Positions 39,758-48,964 of a stretch of DNA of 64,000 nucleotides are shown piece by piece. Each line of letters begins with the position of its first letter. Position 1 is the stretch's first letter. A program made the position numbers and the translations under genes. The notes under the pieces were generated by a model. The model made no database searches. It had not been told where the DNA came from and saw only the letters and a program-made list of their open reading frames with translations. The stretch is taken from contig NZ_MUHE01000030.1 in the NCBI RefSeq assembly GCF_002217405.1, forward strand, positions 62,001 through 126,000, read 5' to 3'. The stretch comes from Flavobacterium psychrophilum DSM 3660 = ATCC 49418 (GTDB lineage Bacteria; Bacteroidota; Bacteroidia; Flavobacteriales; Flavobacteriaceae).

Positions 39758-40605
39758 ATACAGTAAATAAAAACATTCTTACTAACTATGCATGTAAACT
39801 TTGGGGTTTTGTATCCATAATTTTGTTTATCCGACTATATATTGATACACTCGGTATTCAAGCTTATGCAATTATTAGTTTTTATACTGTAATTTTAGGG
39901 CTGTTAGCATTTGCCGATTCGGGATTAACAGCTACTTTAACTAGAGAATTAGCCAAAGAAAGTACTAAAAAACACAAGTCAGACTTATTGTCTACCTTTG
40001 AGAAAATGTATTTTGTTATTTGTGTAGTTGTAATTGTGGGTGTTTTTTTATGTTCCAATTATATCGCTTCAAATTTCTTACAGTCTAATGGATATTCTAT
40101 AATTCAAATTTCCTATTTCATAAAATTAATAGGTTTTGGTATCGGCTTTCAATTGTTTTCTACTCTGTATGATGCTGGGTTAATGGCCTTACAAAAGCAA
40201 GGGTTGTTAAATAAAATTCGTATTGATGAAAATCTCAAAAAAGATGATATCCATGTTATGATGTTTGATAAAGGCTGTCTCTTGGCTTATAAGAATCTTG
40301 TGCAAGTAGAGGAGGTTATAAATGATAAAAAGACAGCTTTTCTAGGGATAGGAAATATTTGTTCTAAAGAAAAAGGCAAGGGTTTAGGGCAAGAGTTACT
40401 GCAAGAGGTGAATGCTTTTATGGAAGAGAAAAAGCTGTATGGGATATTATTGTGTAAAAATGAATTGATTGGTTTTTATGCTAAATATCATTGGGTGTTA
40501 GTTGATAAAATTATATTGAATGAGAAATTAAACGGTATTAATGTCATGTTGTTTAATTTAAATGATAATGTCGAATATTTAAACTATGAGTGTAGAAATT
40601 TTTAA
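39754..40605 (+). CDS. Chimera: N-terminal third of a Wzx-like flippase fused to a GNAT domain
   Basis: 283 aa. Residues 1 to about 155 (NKNILTNYACKLWGFVSI to LMALQKQGLLNK) align throughout with the start of the full flippase encoded next (NKNIIANYLGKLWSF to LMGLQKQVLTNK) and contain its first four TM helices. After NKIRI at about nt 40219 the sequence becomes a soluble GNAT acetyltransferase: FLGIGNICSKEKGKGLGQELL (acetyl-CoA loop with KGKGLG) and FYAKYHW. A four-helix flippase stub should not transport. This looks like a recombination scar in which a former flippase gene was truncated into a downstream acetyltransferase. Whether the product is stable is unknown. Confidence 0.75.
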   Translation: MNTVNKNILTNYACKLWGFVSIILFIRLYIDTLGIQAYAIISFYTVILGLLAFADSGLTATLTRELAKESTKKHKSDLLSTFEKMYFVICVVVIVGVFLCSNYIASNFLQSNGYSIIQISYFIKLIGFGIGFQLFSTLYDAGLMALQKQGLLNKIRIDENLKKDDIHVMMFDKGCLLAYKNLVQVEEVINDKKTAFLGIGNICSKEKGKGLGQELLQEVNAFMEEKKLYGILLCKNELIGFYAKYHWVLVDKIILNEKLNGINVMLFNLNDNVEYLNYECRNF

Positions 40606-40606
40606 T

Positions 40607-42070
40607 ATGGATATAGTAAATAAAAATATAATAGCGAATTATCTAGGTAAATTATGGAGTTTTGTTTCTATATTTATTTTTATACGCTTCTATATTGATA
40701 TTCTAGGTGTACAATCTTATGCTGTTATTAATTTTTATGCTGTTATTCTAGGCTTGCTGGCTTTCGCTGATGCTGGACTAACGGCAACTTTAAATCGAGA
40801 ATTAGCCAACGATATTTCTTTGCAAAACAAATCGGATTTGGTTTTTACTTTCGAGAGGATTTATCTCGGTATTTCTTTGTTCGTGATGATTTTGGTTTAT
40901 GTGCTTTCGGATTATATTTCGTGTAATTTCTTAAATTCAACTGAATTTTCAAGGCATGAAATATCACGTTTTATTAAGTTTATAGGGGTTGGTGTCGGGT
41001 TGCAATTATTCTCTACGCTTTATGAAGGAGGCTTGATGGGGCTTCAGAAACAAGTTTTAACAAATAAAGTCAGAATGGTATGGAGTCTTTTTAGATCTGG
41101 AGTTGTGGTTATTCCGTTGTCTTCATATCCTAGCTTAGAAGTTTATTTCGTATGGCAGATTGTGTGTAATTTGGCTTTTTTAGTTGTTTTGAAAGTTCTG
41201 ATTTCCAAATGTTTGAAAACTGAAATGACGGCAGTATTTTCAAAAGAGATGCTTAGAAAGACATGGAGTTATGCACTTGGTATGATGGGAATTGCTTTTG
41301 TTTCTGCAATCAATATTCAAATTGATAAATTGGCTACAAGCAAATTGCTTGATTTGAAATCTTTTGGTTTTTATTCTTTAGCTACTACGATTGCTCAAAT
41401 TCCTGTTTTAGTTGTAATGCCAATTATTGTTGCTGTTTTTCCTATGTTCTCTTTATTGGTTTCAACTAATAATATTGAAAAAAAAACGAATAATTTTCAT
41501 AAATTTTCATTCATTATCACATTGATAGCTGCGCCTATAATGGTTTGCATCTTTCTGTATTCTATACCAATTGTTAAATTATGGACTGGGGATTCTAGTA
41601 TTGCTGTAGCAATTAATCTTACTGTGAAAATTTTAATTGTAGGTAGCTTTTTTCTTTGTTTGCAATTAATGCCGTATTATATTGCCTTAGCAAATGGTCA
41701 TACTAAGACAAATATCATAACGGGTGTTCTTAGTTTGCTACTGGTTGTTCCATTGATAATCTATAGTATAAAGGAATACGGAATGGTTGGGGCTACTTTT
41801 CCTTGGTTGATTGTTAATATTCTTTCTTTTTTTATTATTAGTGTTTCTGTCTTAAATAGATTTTTGCCAAATGAATTGATTAAATGGCTGAAACATGACA
41901 TCGCTATTCCTCTTTTCGTGACAATTTTTATTGCGGTACTAGTATATTATCTAACCTTAAATTTAATAGGGAAATATTGGTTTTTAATTGATATAAGTTT
42001 AATATCTTTGCTGTCTTTAATTGTTAATGTTTTAATTTATAATAAATTAAATAAAAAATATCTTTTCTAA
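40607..42070 (+). CDS. wzx: Polysaccharide flippase, Wzx-like
   Basis: Inner-membrane protein of 487 aa with about 12-14 TM helices of the MOP/MVF-like polysaccharide exporter superfamily. It flips lipid-linked repeat units to the periplasm. Start set at ATG 40607, because alignment with the truncated upstream paralogue begins there, though an in-frame ATG at 40586 exists. Only 1 bp separates it from the chimera. Followed at once by GT2 and polymerase genes, a normal Wzx/Wzy arrangement. Confidence 0.85.
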   Translation: MDIVNKNIIANYLGKLWSFVSIFIFIRFYIDILGVQSYAVINFYAVILGLLAFADAGLTATLNRELANDISLQNKSDLVFTFERIYLGISLFVMILVYVLSDYISCNFLNSTEFSRHEISRFIKFIGVGVGLQLFSTLYEGGLMGLQKQVLTNKVRMVWSLFRSGVVVIPLSSYPSLEVYFVWQIVCNLAFLVVLKVLISKCLKTEMTAVFSKEMLRKTWSYALGMMGIAFVSAINIQIDKLATSKLLDLKSFGFYSLATTIAQIPVLVVMPIIVAVFPMFSLLVSTNNIEKKTNNFHKFSFIITLIAAPIMVCIFLYSIPIVKLWTGDSSIAVAINLTVKILIVGSFFLCLQLMPYYIALANGHTKTNIITGVLSLLLVVPLIIYSIKEYGMVGATFPWLIVNILSFFIISVSVLNRFLPNELIKWLKHDIAIPLFVTIFIAVLVYYLTLNLIGKYWFLIDISLISLLSLIVNVLIYNKLNKKYLF

Positions 42071-42071
42071 A

Positions 42072-43217
42072 ATGAATAAACCTTTGTTAAGTATAGCTAT
42101 TGCTACTAAGGATAGAGAGAAATACTGTATTGCTGCAATTCAATCTATTTTAAGCTATAAAGCTACAAATATTGAAATAGCAATAGCGGATAATAGTGAA
42201 ACTACGCTTGTAAAAGAGTTTGTGGAAAAACTAAATTCTACTCAGGTTAAATATAGATATGACAGCGGAGGAGTTTCTTCAATCGAAAATTTCAATAGAG
42301 CCGTCGAATTAACTACTGGTGAATATCTAATTTTGATAGGTGATGATGATATTATTTTGCCTAAAGCAATCGAAATGGCTAAGTGGGCAAAAGAAAATGA
42401 TATAGATTCTATCTGTTCCAAAGAAACAGTTACGTATTATTGGCCTAAATCAAGGACTATTTATCCAAATGGTCATTTAATTTTGCCTTATAGTACTGGT
42501 AGGATTACCAAAATAGACGTTAAAAAACATTTAGTTAAACTGTTAAAGAATGGGTTACAGCTTTATTTGCTTTATCCACTTCCAAAAACTTACCATGGTA
42601 TTGTCCGAAAAGCATTAATGGATGAGGTGAAATCTAAAACGGGTCATTATTATGGTGGTTTAAGTCCTGATATATATTCTTGTGTAGTAATGTCTTGTTT
42701 GGTTAAAAATCATTATGTCGTTGATGAACCTCTCACTGTGGCAGGTGTTTGTCCTTCTAGTACTACTGCGGATAACTTTACGGGTAAGCATTCGGGTTCT
42801 ATTGCCAATATACCACATCTTAAAAATAGAGGTGTTTATGTTTGGAATAATTTGGTTCCCAAATATTATAGCGTTAACACCATTTGGGCAGAATCTGGAT
42901 TGACAGCTTTAGAAGAGCTTAAACAAACGATATTGTTAAATGATTTTAATGTTTATAAATTATTAGTACAAGGATGGATTAATAATAATAAATTCATTCC
43001 TGATTTAATTAGAGAAGAGAATGAAAAAATAAGAATAAGTCTTCAAACATCTATAATAATTTTTAAATTTAATTTTTTTAAAGCGTTGTCTGAAACAGTT
43101 ATAAAAAAAATCATACATGTTGTGCAAGGTAAATTAAGAAGAAAAGCCGTTTTTGCTCAGGATAATGTTCGGGATTTTAGTGAGGTGTTGGCTATTTATA
43201 GAAATAACATAAAATAA
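42072..43217 (+). CDS. Glycosyltransferase family 2
   Basis: 381-aa GT-A enzyme. N-terminal LLSIAIATKDREKYCIAAIQSI, then IAIADNSE, and the metal-binding DDD in LILIGDDDIILPKA near residue 95. No TM segment is obvious. Adds a sugar to the repeat unit; donor and linkage cannot be told. Ends directly at the start of the polymerase gene. Confidence 0.82.
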   Translation: MNKPLLSIAIATKDREKYCIAAIQSILSYKATNIEIAIADNSETTLVKEFVEKLNSTQVKYRYDSGGVSSIENFNRAVELTTGEYLILIGDDDIILPKAIEMAKWAKENDIDSICSKETVTYYWPKSRTIYPNGHLILPYSTGRITKIDVKKHLVKLLKNGLQLYLLYPLPKTYHGIVRKALMDEVKSKTGHYYGGLSPDIYSCVVMSCLVKNHYVVDEPLTVAGVCPSSTTADNFTGKHSGSIANIPHLKNRGVYVWNNLVPKYYSVNTIWAESGLTALEELKQTILLNDFNVYKLLVQGWINNNKFIPDLIREENEKIRISLQTSIIIFKFNFFKALSETVIKKIIHVVQGKLRRKAVFAQDNVRDFSEVLAIYRNNIK

Positions 43218-44273
43218 ATGGTTTTTTATATTACATCATACTTGTTTACGACATTTTTGGCTATTAATTATAACAATGAGCAAAGGTTAAAAGTTTCTGG
43301 TTTTTGGTTATTGCTGTTTTTTATTTTACCGGCATTGCTTATTGCAGTTTTAAAAGGTAATATCGGTACGGATACTTTTTTTTATTTGGCTTTTTTTGAC
43401 GATTTGATCAAATATGATGTGTCGAGTTTTAATTTTGAACCAGGTTTTCAAATTTTAGCACAATATATTACTTGTTGGGCTCCAAATAAACAAATTGCTG
43501 TTGGCTTTGTTATTCTTTTAACAACGGTCTTACTTTGTAAATCATTTTCGCAAAGTAAACAGCTTATTGTCTTTTTTTCCTTGTTGGTTTTTCCTATTTT
43601 TTATGTAGATATGACTATGAATGGTCTTAGGTACGGCTTAAGTTTTGCTTTAGCGGTAAATGCAATTGATTATTTATACAAAGGAAAATTTAAATTTTTT
43701 ATTGCTTTGGCTTTCTGTTCTATTTCTGTGCAATATTCGGGATTGTTGATAATTTTAGTTTTTTTATTGGACAGAATAAAAAGGCGTAAATTATTTATAA
43801 TATCTGTTCTAGGTGTTGCTTTTCTTCCAGTTTTAACACATCTATTTGATTCGGAATTGAAATATCTTGTTCAAAAAGAAGATGCGTATGGTGAAATCTA
43901 TTCACCATCAATAGCTTCTGGATCAGCCCCATTATTTTTATACTTTATTATTCATTTTCTGTATAATAAATATGTTGATAAAAGTAAAATATCCAAAATT
44001 ATATACGTTTTTTTACTATTCGAGCTGCTTTCATTTGTTATGGCAAAATTCACGTGGGCGGGACTACGTTTTCAATACTTATTTCTTTTTGTGTTTATAA
44101 TTTATATTAAACAAAATTATTATATCGAAAAGGCGATAGTTTTTGGGAATAGACTAGTTTTAGTGAGTTTAATTTCATTTTTATTTATGATTAAAAATAT
44201 TATCCCTGTTTCTGATGATTTATCTATCTATCAATATATTCCTTATCAATTTTACTGGGAAGTTACAAATTAA
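43218..44273 (+). CDS. wzy: EpsG-family polymerase, Wzy candidate
   Basis: 351-aa hydrophobic protein with roughly 9-10 TM helices. GNIGTDTFFYLAFF after TM2, followed by the DMTMNGLRYGLSFAL segment, matches the EpsG family, which serves as repeat-unit polymerase in many O-antigen and EPS loci. It is the only polymerase candidate between the two Wza/Wzc pairs. Confidence 0.8.
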   Translation: MVFYITSYLFTTFLAINYNNEQRLKVSGFWLLLFFILPALLIAVLKGNIGTDTFFYLAFFDDLIKYDVSSFNFEPGFQILAQYITCWAPNKQIAVGFVILLTTVLLCKSFSQSKQLIVFFSLLVFPIFYVDMTMNGLRYGLSFALAVNAIDYLYKGKFKFFIALAFCSISVQYSGLLIILVFLLDRIKRRKLFIISVLGVAFLPVLTHLFDSELKYLVQKEDAYGEIYSPSIASGSAPLFLYFIIHFLYNKYVDKSKISKIIYVFLLFELLSFVMAKFTWAGLRFQYLFLFVFIIYIKQNYYIEKAIVFGNRLVLVSLISFLFMIKNIIPVSDDLSIYQYIPYQFYWEVTN

Positions 44274-44284
44274 TTTTACCCATT

Positions 44285-45079
44285 ATGAAAATATCTGTTG
44301 TTATACCTATGTATAATTCCCAAGAAACAATTCTACAGGCTTTAGGTTCCATTTTAGTTCAAGATTTTCTTCCTTTTGAAATCATTGTGATTAACGATGG
44401 TAGTAGTGATGGTTCAGAGGATATTGTAAGTGACTTTATCAATGCTCATCCAGATTTAAATATAAAGCTCGTTAGTAAAGTAAATGAAGGGGTTTCGAAA
44501 GCAAGAAATGATGCTATGAAAATGGCTTCTGGAGATTGGATTGCTTTTTTAGATTCTGATGATATTTGGTTGCCTCAGAAATTATCTTCGCAAATTAAAG
44601 TCATTCAAAATAATCATCACATTTCATTTATTGGTTGTACTAGGAATAATGAAAAATTCACTAAATTTCTTTGGTATACTTTTTCAAAAATTACTTTGAT
44701 TACCCCTAAAATGTTATTGTTGAAAAATTTTTTTGCTACTCCAACCGTTTTGTTTCAAAAAAATATTATTGATACAGTGGGTTATTTTGACGAAAATCAA
44801 AACCATTGTGAAGATGCAAATTACTGGATTAGAATTGCGTCCTCGGGTTATGACTGTTTTTTGCTAAATGAAAGCTTGGTTGTCACAGGAGGTAATAAGC
44901 CTCATTTTGGACATATAGGATTGTCTTCTAATTTGAAACAAATGGCTATCGGAGATCGGTTGAATGTGATTTTAGGATATCGATTGAGTGTGATTAATGT
45001 GTTTGGTTTTTTTTTCTTATATTTTTTTTCTTGGCTTAAGTATTTTAGGAGAATTGTAATAGTTAAATTTTTAAGATAA
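44285..45079 (+). CDS. Glycosyltransferase family 2
   Basis: 264-aa GT-A enzyme. ISVVIPMYNSQETILQAL, VINDGSSDGSE, the SKARNDAM helix and DSDD in IAFLDSDDIWLP form the nucleotide-sugar site. A hydrophobic C-terminal tail (GFFFLYFFSWL) may attach it to the membrane. Next gene starts 1 bp later. Confidence 0.85.
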   Translation: MKISVVIPMYNSQETILQALGSILVQDFLPFEIIVINDGSSDGSEDIVSDFINAHPDLNIKLVSKVNEGVSKARNDAMKMASGDWIAFLDSDDIWLPQKLSSQIKVIQNNHHISFIGCTRNNEKFTKFLWYTFSKITLITPKMLLLKNFFATPTVLFQKNIIDTVGYFDENQNHCEDANYWIRIASSGYDCFLLNESLVVTGGNKPHFGHIGLSSNLKQMAIGDRLNVILGYRLSVINVFGFFFLYFFSWLKYFRRIVIVKFLR

Positions 45080-45080
45080 A

Positions 45081-45905
45081 ATGAGAGTAAATTCTAGCAT
45101 AGTATTGTATGATAATTCAACCGAAGAAATTACTAAAGCTATATGTTGTGTTCTGTCTACTCAACAAGATGTCAAGCTTTACCTGATAGATAATTCTCCA
45201 ACAAATAGACTTAATGTTCTTCAGAATATTGATTCTAGAATTGTTTATGTTTTCAATAATGCCAACATAGGTTTTGGAGCAGCGCATAACATTGCTTTAA
45301 AAGAATCGATAAAAGACCAGGTTCAATTTCATGTTATAGTCAATCCTGATATATATTATACTGAAGATGTTATTTCTAATATGCTTAACTTTGCAGAAAA
45401 AGACGAAAATATTGGAATGATGATGCCTCAAGTGCTCAATTTTGACGGAACGGTACAAAATCTCCCTAAATTGCTTCCTTCGCCATTTAGTGTTTTATTT
45501 AGAAAAATTAAGTTTCCTAAGAAGATATATGCTAACTTTATTGATCGTTATGAATTGAGATTCGTGTTAAAAAATACAATTTATAATCCTCCCATATTAT
45601 CGGGTTGTTTTACATTATTAAATATTGATGCAGTTAAAAAAGTTGGTATGTACGATGATAAATTTTTTATGTATTTTGAAGATTGGGATTTGTCCCGTCG
45701 GATACATCAAGAATATAAAACTATCTATTTCCCATTAACTAGTGTTTATCACGGTTACGAATCAGGAGCAAACAGAAGTGCTAGGTTGTTCAAAGTTTAC
45801 TTGAAATCAGCGTTCATGTTTTTTAATAAATGGGGTTGGTTTTTTGATTCTGAAAGAATAAAAATAAACCGAAAGGTGTTAAAATCGCTTCAAGATCAAA
45901 AATGA
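45081..45905 (+). CDS. Glycosyltransferase family 2, rhamnosyltransferase-like
   Basis: 274-aa enzyme resembling the WbbL-type GT2 group: NSSIVLYDNSTEEI, NANIGFGAAHNIAL, the metal site NPDIYY, and the acceptor/catalytic segment FFMYFEDWDLSRRI with E-D-x-D. It is the last gene before a kilobase without a clear gene. Its TGA overlaps an ATG (45902) that opens a frame stopped after four codons, a hint that a coupled gene once followed. Confidence 0.8.
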   Translation: MRVNSSIVLYDNSTEEITKAICCVLSTQQDVKLYLIDNSPTNRLNVLQNIDSRIVYVFNNANIGFGAAHNIALKESIKDQVQFHVIVNPDIYYTEDVISNMLNFAEKDENIGMMMPQVLNFDGTVQNLPKLLPSPFSVLFRKIKFPKKIYANFIDRYELRFVLKNTIYNPPILSGCFTLLNIDAVKKVGMYDDKFFMYFEDWDLSRRIHQEYKTIYFPLTSVYHGYESGANRSARLFKVYLKSAFMFFNKWGWFFDSERIKINRKVLKSLQDQK

Positions 45906-46901
45906 GATTATTCTAAGTGGTAATAACAGACGATAGTCGTAGATTTTATTTTGCGACAGCAATTTTTTTTGTAAACATCAATACGTTTTTTGAGGTTCTT
46001 CTGTGGCTAATCAAAAAAATGTTACTTTTTTATGACTGAGTTATATAGAATAACCTCTTGTTTATTCTTAAATATATCTATGTGATTACTGCTTGTTTTA
46101 TTTATGGAATTTTAATTACTTGTAAATTCTTAAAGTGTTGTTTTAAAGTAAATTATGATTCTTAAATGAAAGTCGAATGGTTTGGGTTCAACAAAGATGA
46201 CGAAAAGTGACCAGGTAATATTTTTAAAAATGATAGAATTTTTATTGACCCACAGACATCATTTATTCTAAAGTAGTAGCGCTAATATGTTGCTGATAGG
46301 TAAATGTTGTGTAGTTTTGCCTTCATTGAAATTCGGTATTAGCTTAATAGGGTAAGTGGCGAAATCAACTTGTTTGGTTTTAAAAATTTTCTTTCATGCG
46401 GTTAGGGGGTGTAGACTTTAAATGAGTTGAATTAAAATCTCCCAGTATTAAAAGGTATTATTTTGATAATCCTTTATAAAACTTAATGTATTTTAGATTG
46501 TGTTATAGGGAAATCCTTTTGAGACGTGAATAATGTACTATTCAATTCTTTTTGAACAAAAATTAAGTTTCCAGGTATTTATATATTTCGTGTTTGGAAT
46601 ATGGATCTACTAATTTTAAATAGTTATTTGTAATGCCTCGTACTTGGTATATTGCTAAAAATGTTCCTCCGAGTTATCTGAATTTGTATATAGATGTCGT
46701 TAATTTGTATTTCAGCTATGATTTCCGCTCTTCAAATAACAAAATAGGATTAATATAAGAGTGAATAAAGCTATCAAATTGATAAATATTGAATTAATAT
46801 TCTTAATTCTGTTGCTTTATGTGTGTATATCAATACTTGGTATTAAGATGAAAATAATAATACTATTCAATATTAAAGCAGTATAAAAATTAAAGAAAAA
46901 C
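45906..46901. other. 996-bp gap without a credible gene, possible decayed gene
   Basis: No frame here has recognisable protein motifs. An ATG overlapping the upstream TGA (45902) hits TAA at codon 5. The same frame then stays open to about 46165 without a recognisable product. A 41-codon frame at 46633-46758 is also unrecognised. No TAnnTTTG match, strong terminator or tRNA is seen. In a locus where genes otherwise overlap or nearly touch, this looks like the remains of one glycosyltransferase-sized gene, but that is inference. Confidence 0.4.
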
Positions 46902-47813
46902 ATGTGTGAAAAAATTATCATTACTGGAGCTTCAGGATTTGTGGGGCTAAATTTATCCCAATATTTGCAGAATCATTATTTTAAAATTCAACCTTTATCG
47001 TTACGTAATAATCTTTGGAAAAATGAAATTGATTTCAACGGAAAAGCTATAATTCATTTAGCAGGAAAAGCGCATGACACCAAAAACACTTCAGAGGAAA
47101 GGCAGTATTTTAATGTAAATACCCAACTTACCGTAGAATTATATGATTTTTTTTTGGAAAGTAATTTGGAGTATTTTATTTATTTCAGTAGTGTTAAAGC
47201 TGCTGCGGATAATGTCGGTGGTTTTTTGGATGAGAGTTTTACACCCAATCCTAAAACACCTTACGGAATTTCTAAACTAAAGGCGGAAGAGTATATATTA
47301 TCTAAATTACCTAAGGATGATAAAAAAATAATCATTGTACGTCCTTGTATGATTCATGGCAAAGGAAATAAAGGGAATCTTAATTTATTATATAGTGTAG
47401 TCAGAAAAGGATTCCCTTATCCATTAGCTTCTTTTTTAAATAAAAGATCATTTCTTAGTATAGATAATCTTAATTTTATGATTGGTGAAATATTAGAAAA
47501 AAAGGAAATATCTTCAGGGATATATAACTTTGCTGATGATGAGGTTTTGTCTACTAATGAGGTAGTCGAAATTATAGCAAGGGTGTTAAATAGAAAACCT
47601 CACTTAATTAAAATACCTGAAAATTTTATTCGCTTTTTTTGTAAAATAGGAGATTTATTACATTTACCTTTGAATACTGAAAATGTAAAAAAACTCACTG
47701 AGAATTATTGTGTTTCCAATGATAAAATAAAAAAAGCTATTGGTGTAGATAAGTTACCAACATCCGCAAAAGAAGGTTTGATAAAGACAATTGCAAGTTT
47801 TATTGCTAAATAA
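46902..47813 (+). CDS. NAD-dependent epimerase/dehydratase, WbpV-like 4-keto reductase
   Basis: 303-aa SDR protein. IIITGASGFVGLNLSQYL binds NAD(P), HLAGKAHDTKN follows, and the catalytic SS and YGISK (YxxxK) lie mid-protein. The HLAGKAHD-type motif and direct linkage to a WbpL/WecA-like transferase match WbpV/WreQ-type enzymes, which reduce UDP-4-keto-6-deoxy-GlcNAc to UDP-QuiNAc. The needed 4,6-dehydratase is encoded at 50370. Exact product stereochemistry is inferred. Confidence 0.75.
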   Translation: MCEKIIITGASGFVGLNLSQYLQNHYFKIQPLSLRNNLWKNEIDFNGKAIIHLAGKAHDTKNTSEERQYFNVNTQLTVELYDFFLESNLEYFIYFSSVKAAADNVGGFLDESFTPNPKTPYGISKLKAEEYILSKLPKDDKKIIIVRPCMIHGKGNKGNLNLLYSVVRKGFPYPLASFLNKRSFLSIDNLNFMIGEILEKKEISSGIYNFADDEVLSTNEVVEIIARVLNRKPHLIKIPENFIRFFCKIGDLLHLPLNTENVKKLTENYCVSNDKIKKAIGVDKLPTSAKEGLIKTIASFIAK

Positions 47814-47971
47814 GAACTGTCAAGGTGTGGAGGATGTTTCAAAGTGAAACCATTGTGAAAGGAATATAAATAATAAACCATCAAGAAATTCACTCAATCA
47901 AGGATTGATGATGCTCAATATCGTAAGAATTTTAAAATTAAAACCTGCACGTATTAGTGTTGTAATAATAA

Positions 47972-48928
47972 ATGATAATGGAATATAGTATAGTTTTTGT
48001 ATCGCTATTAGTAATTTTAATGACTTATTTTAAAGTAGCTAATTACTTTAATATTGTAGATAAGCCTAATGAACGTAGTGCTCATAAAGAAATAACGCTT
48101 CGTGGGGGCGGTGTTGTTTTTTGGTTTGCATCCTTATTGTATTTAGTCCAAAATTCTTATAGTAAGAGCTCTTTTTTTGTAGGTATCACGATAGTAAGTG
48201 GTGTTAGTTTTTGGGATGATATTAAAAGTTTACCTAATAAAGTTAGGATTATTGCTCAGTTACTTGCAATGTCAATTATTTTTTATTTTGTACATGTTTA
48301 CGAGTTCTTTCCATTATATGGTGTTGTGTTGGTTTATGTTTTTGCAGTAGGGATAATAAATGCCTATAATTTTTTGGATGGAATCAATGGAATTACGGGC
48401 TTGTATTCTGTCGTGGTTCTAGGTTCGTTACTTTTTGTAAATGAATGTTTAGTTAATTTTGTAGATAATAATTTTATTGTTTACCCAATTATCGCTTGTA
48501 TAGTTTTCTTGATTTTTAATTTTAGGAAAAGAGCTAAGTGTTTTGCTGGTGATGTAGGTAGTATTGCTGTTGCGTTTTGGGTTATTTATCTGATTTTAGT
48601 ACTTATTATTGAAACTAAATCATATGTATGGCTTCTGTTTTTAGTAGTTTATGGGGTAGATTCTGTTTGTACAATTTTGCATCGTCTTTGTTTGAGACAA
48701 AATATATTTCTTGCTCATCGATTACATTTTTATCAAGTATTATGTAATGATTATGGCTTAGATCATAGATTGGTCGCTTTTTTGTATGCGGTAATACAGT
48801 TGGGAATGTCTGCCGTTGTTATCTTTTTTTTTAGGAGAGTTAATGATTTTTATTTGTTTTTATTATTGATAATTCCATTAGTTTTATTGTACAATGTCAA
48901 ATTTTATTTGATAAATAAAAAAGGATAG
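47972..48928 (+). CDS. Polyprenyl-phosphate sugar-1-phosphate transferase, WbpL/WecA-like
   Basis: 318-aa membrane enzyme of the MraY/WecA superfamily with about ten TM helices. It starts repeat-unit assembly on undecaprenyl phosphate. Conserved elements are NIVDKPNERSAHKE, TLRGGGVVFW, DDIKSLPNKVR, NAYNFLDGINGITG and FAGDVGSIAVAF. The C-terminal HRL..HR loop is typical. Preceded by the WbpV-like gene, as in Pseudomonas O-antigen loci. A second in-frame ATG lies two codons downstream. Confidence 0.86.
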   Translation: MIMEYSIVFVSLLVILMTYFKVANYFNIVDKPNERSAHKEITLRGGGVVFWFASLLYLVQNSYSKSSFFVGITIVSGVSFWDDIKSLPNKVRIIAQLLAMSIIFYFVHVYEFFPLYGVVLVYVFAVGIINAYNFLDGINGITGLYSVVVLGSLLFVNECLVNFVDNNFIVYPIIACIVFLIFNFRKRAKCFAGDVGSIAVAFWVIYLILVLIIETKSYVWLLFLVVYGVDSVCTILHRLCLRQNIFLAHRLHFYQVLCNDYGLDHRLVAFLYAVIQLGMSAVVIFFFRRVNDFYLFLLLIIPLVLLYNVKFYLINKKG

Positions 48929-48964
48929 AATTATTCATTTTCTAATTAAGCTAATTGTAAATAA

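Noticed and set aside
45917-46165. Open frame of about 80 codons starting GTG after the in-frame TAA
   Set aside because: Phe/Cys-rich translation of A/T-rich DNA with no family resemblance, promoter or partner; kept only as a hint of decay.
46633-46758. 41-codon ATG frame in the 45.9-46.9 kb gap
   Set aside because: Too short and unrecognised, with no promoter or conserved motif to support it.
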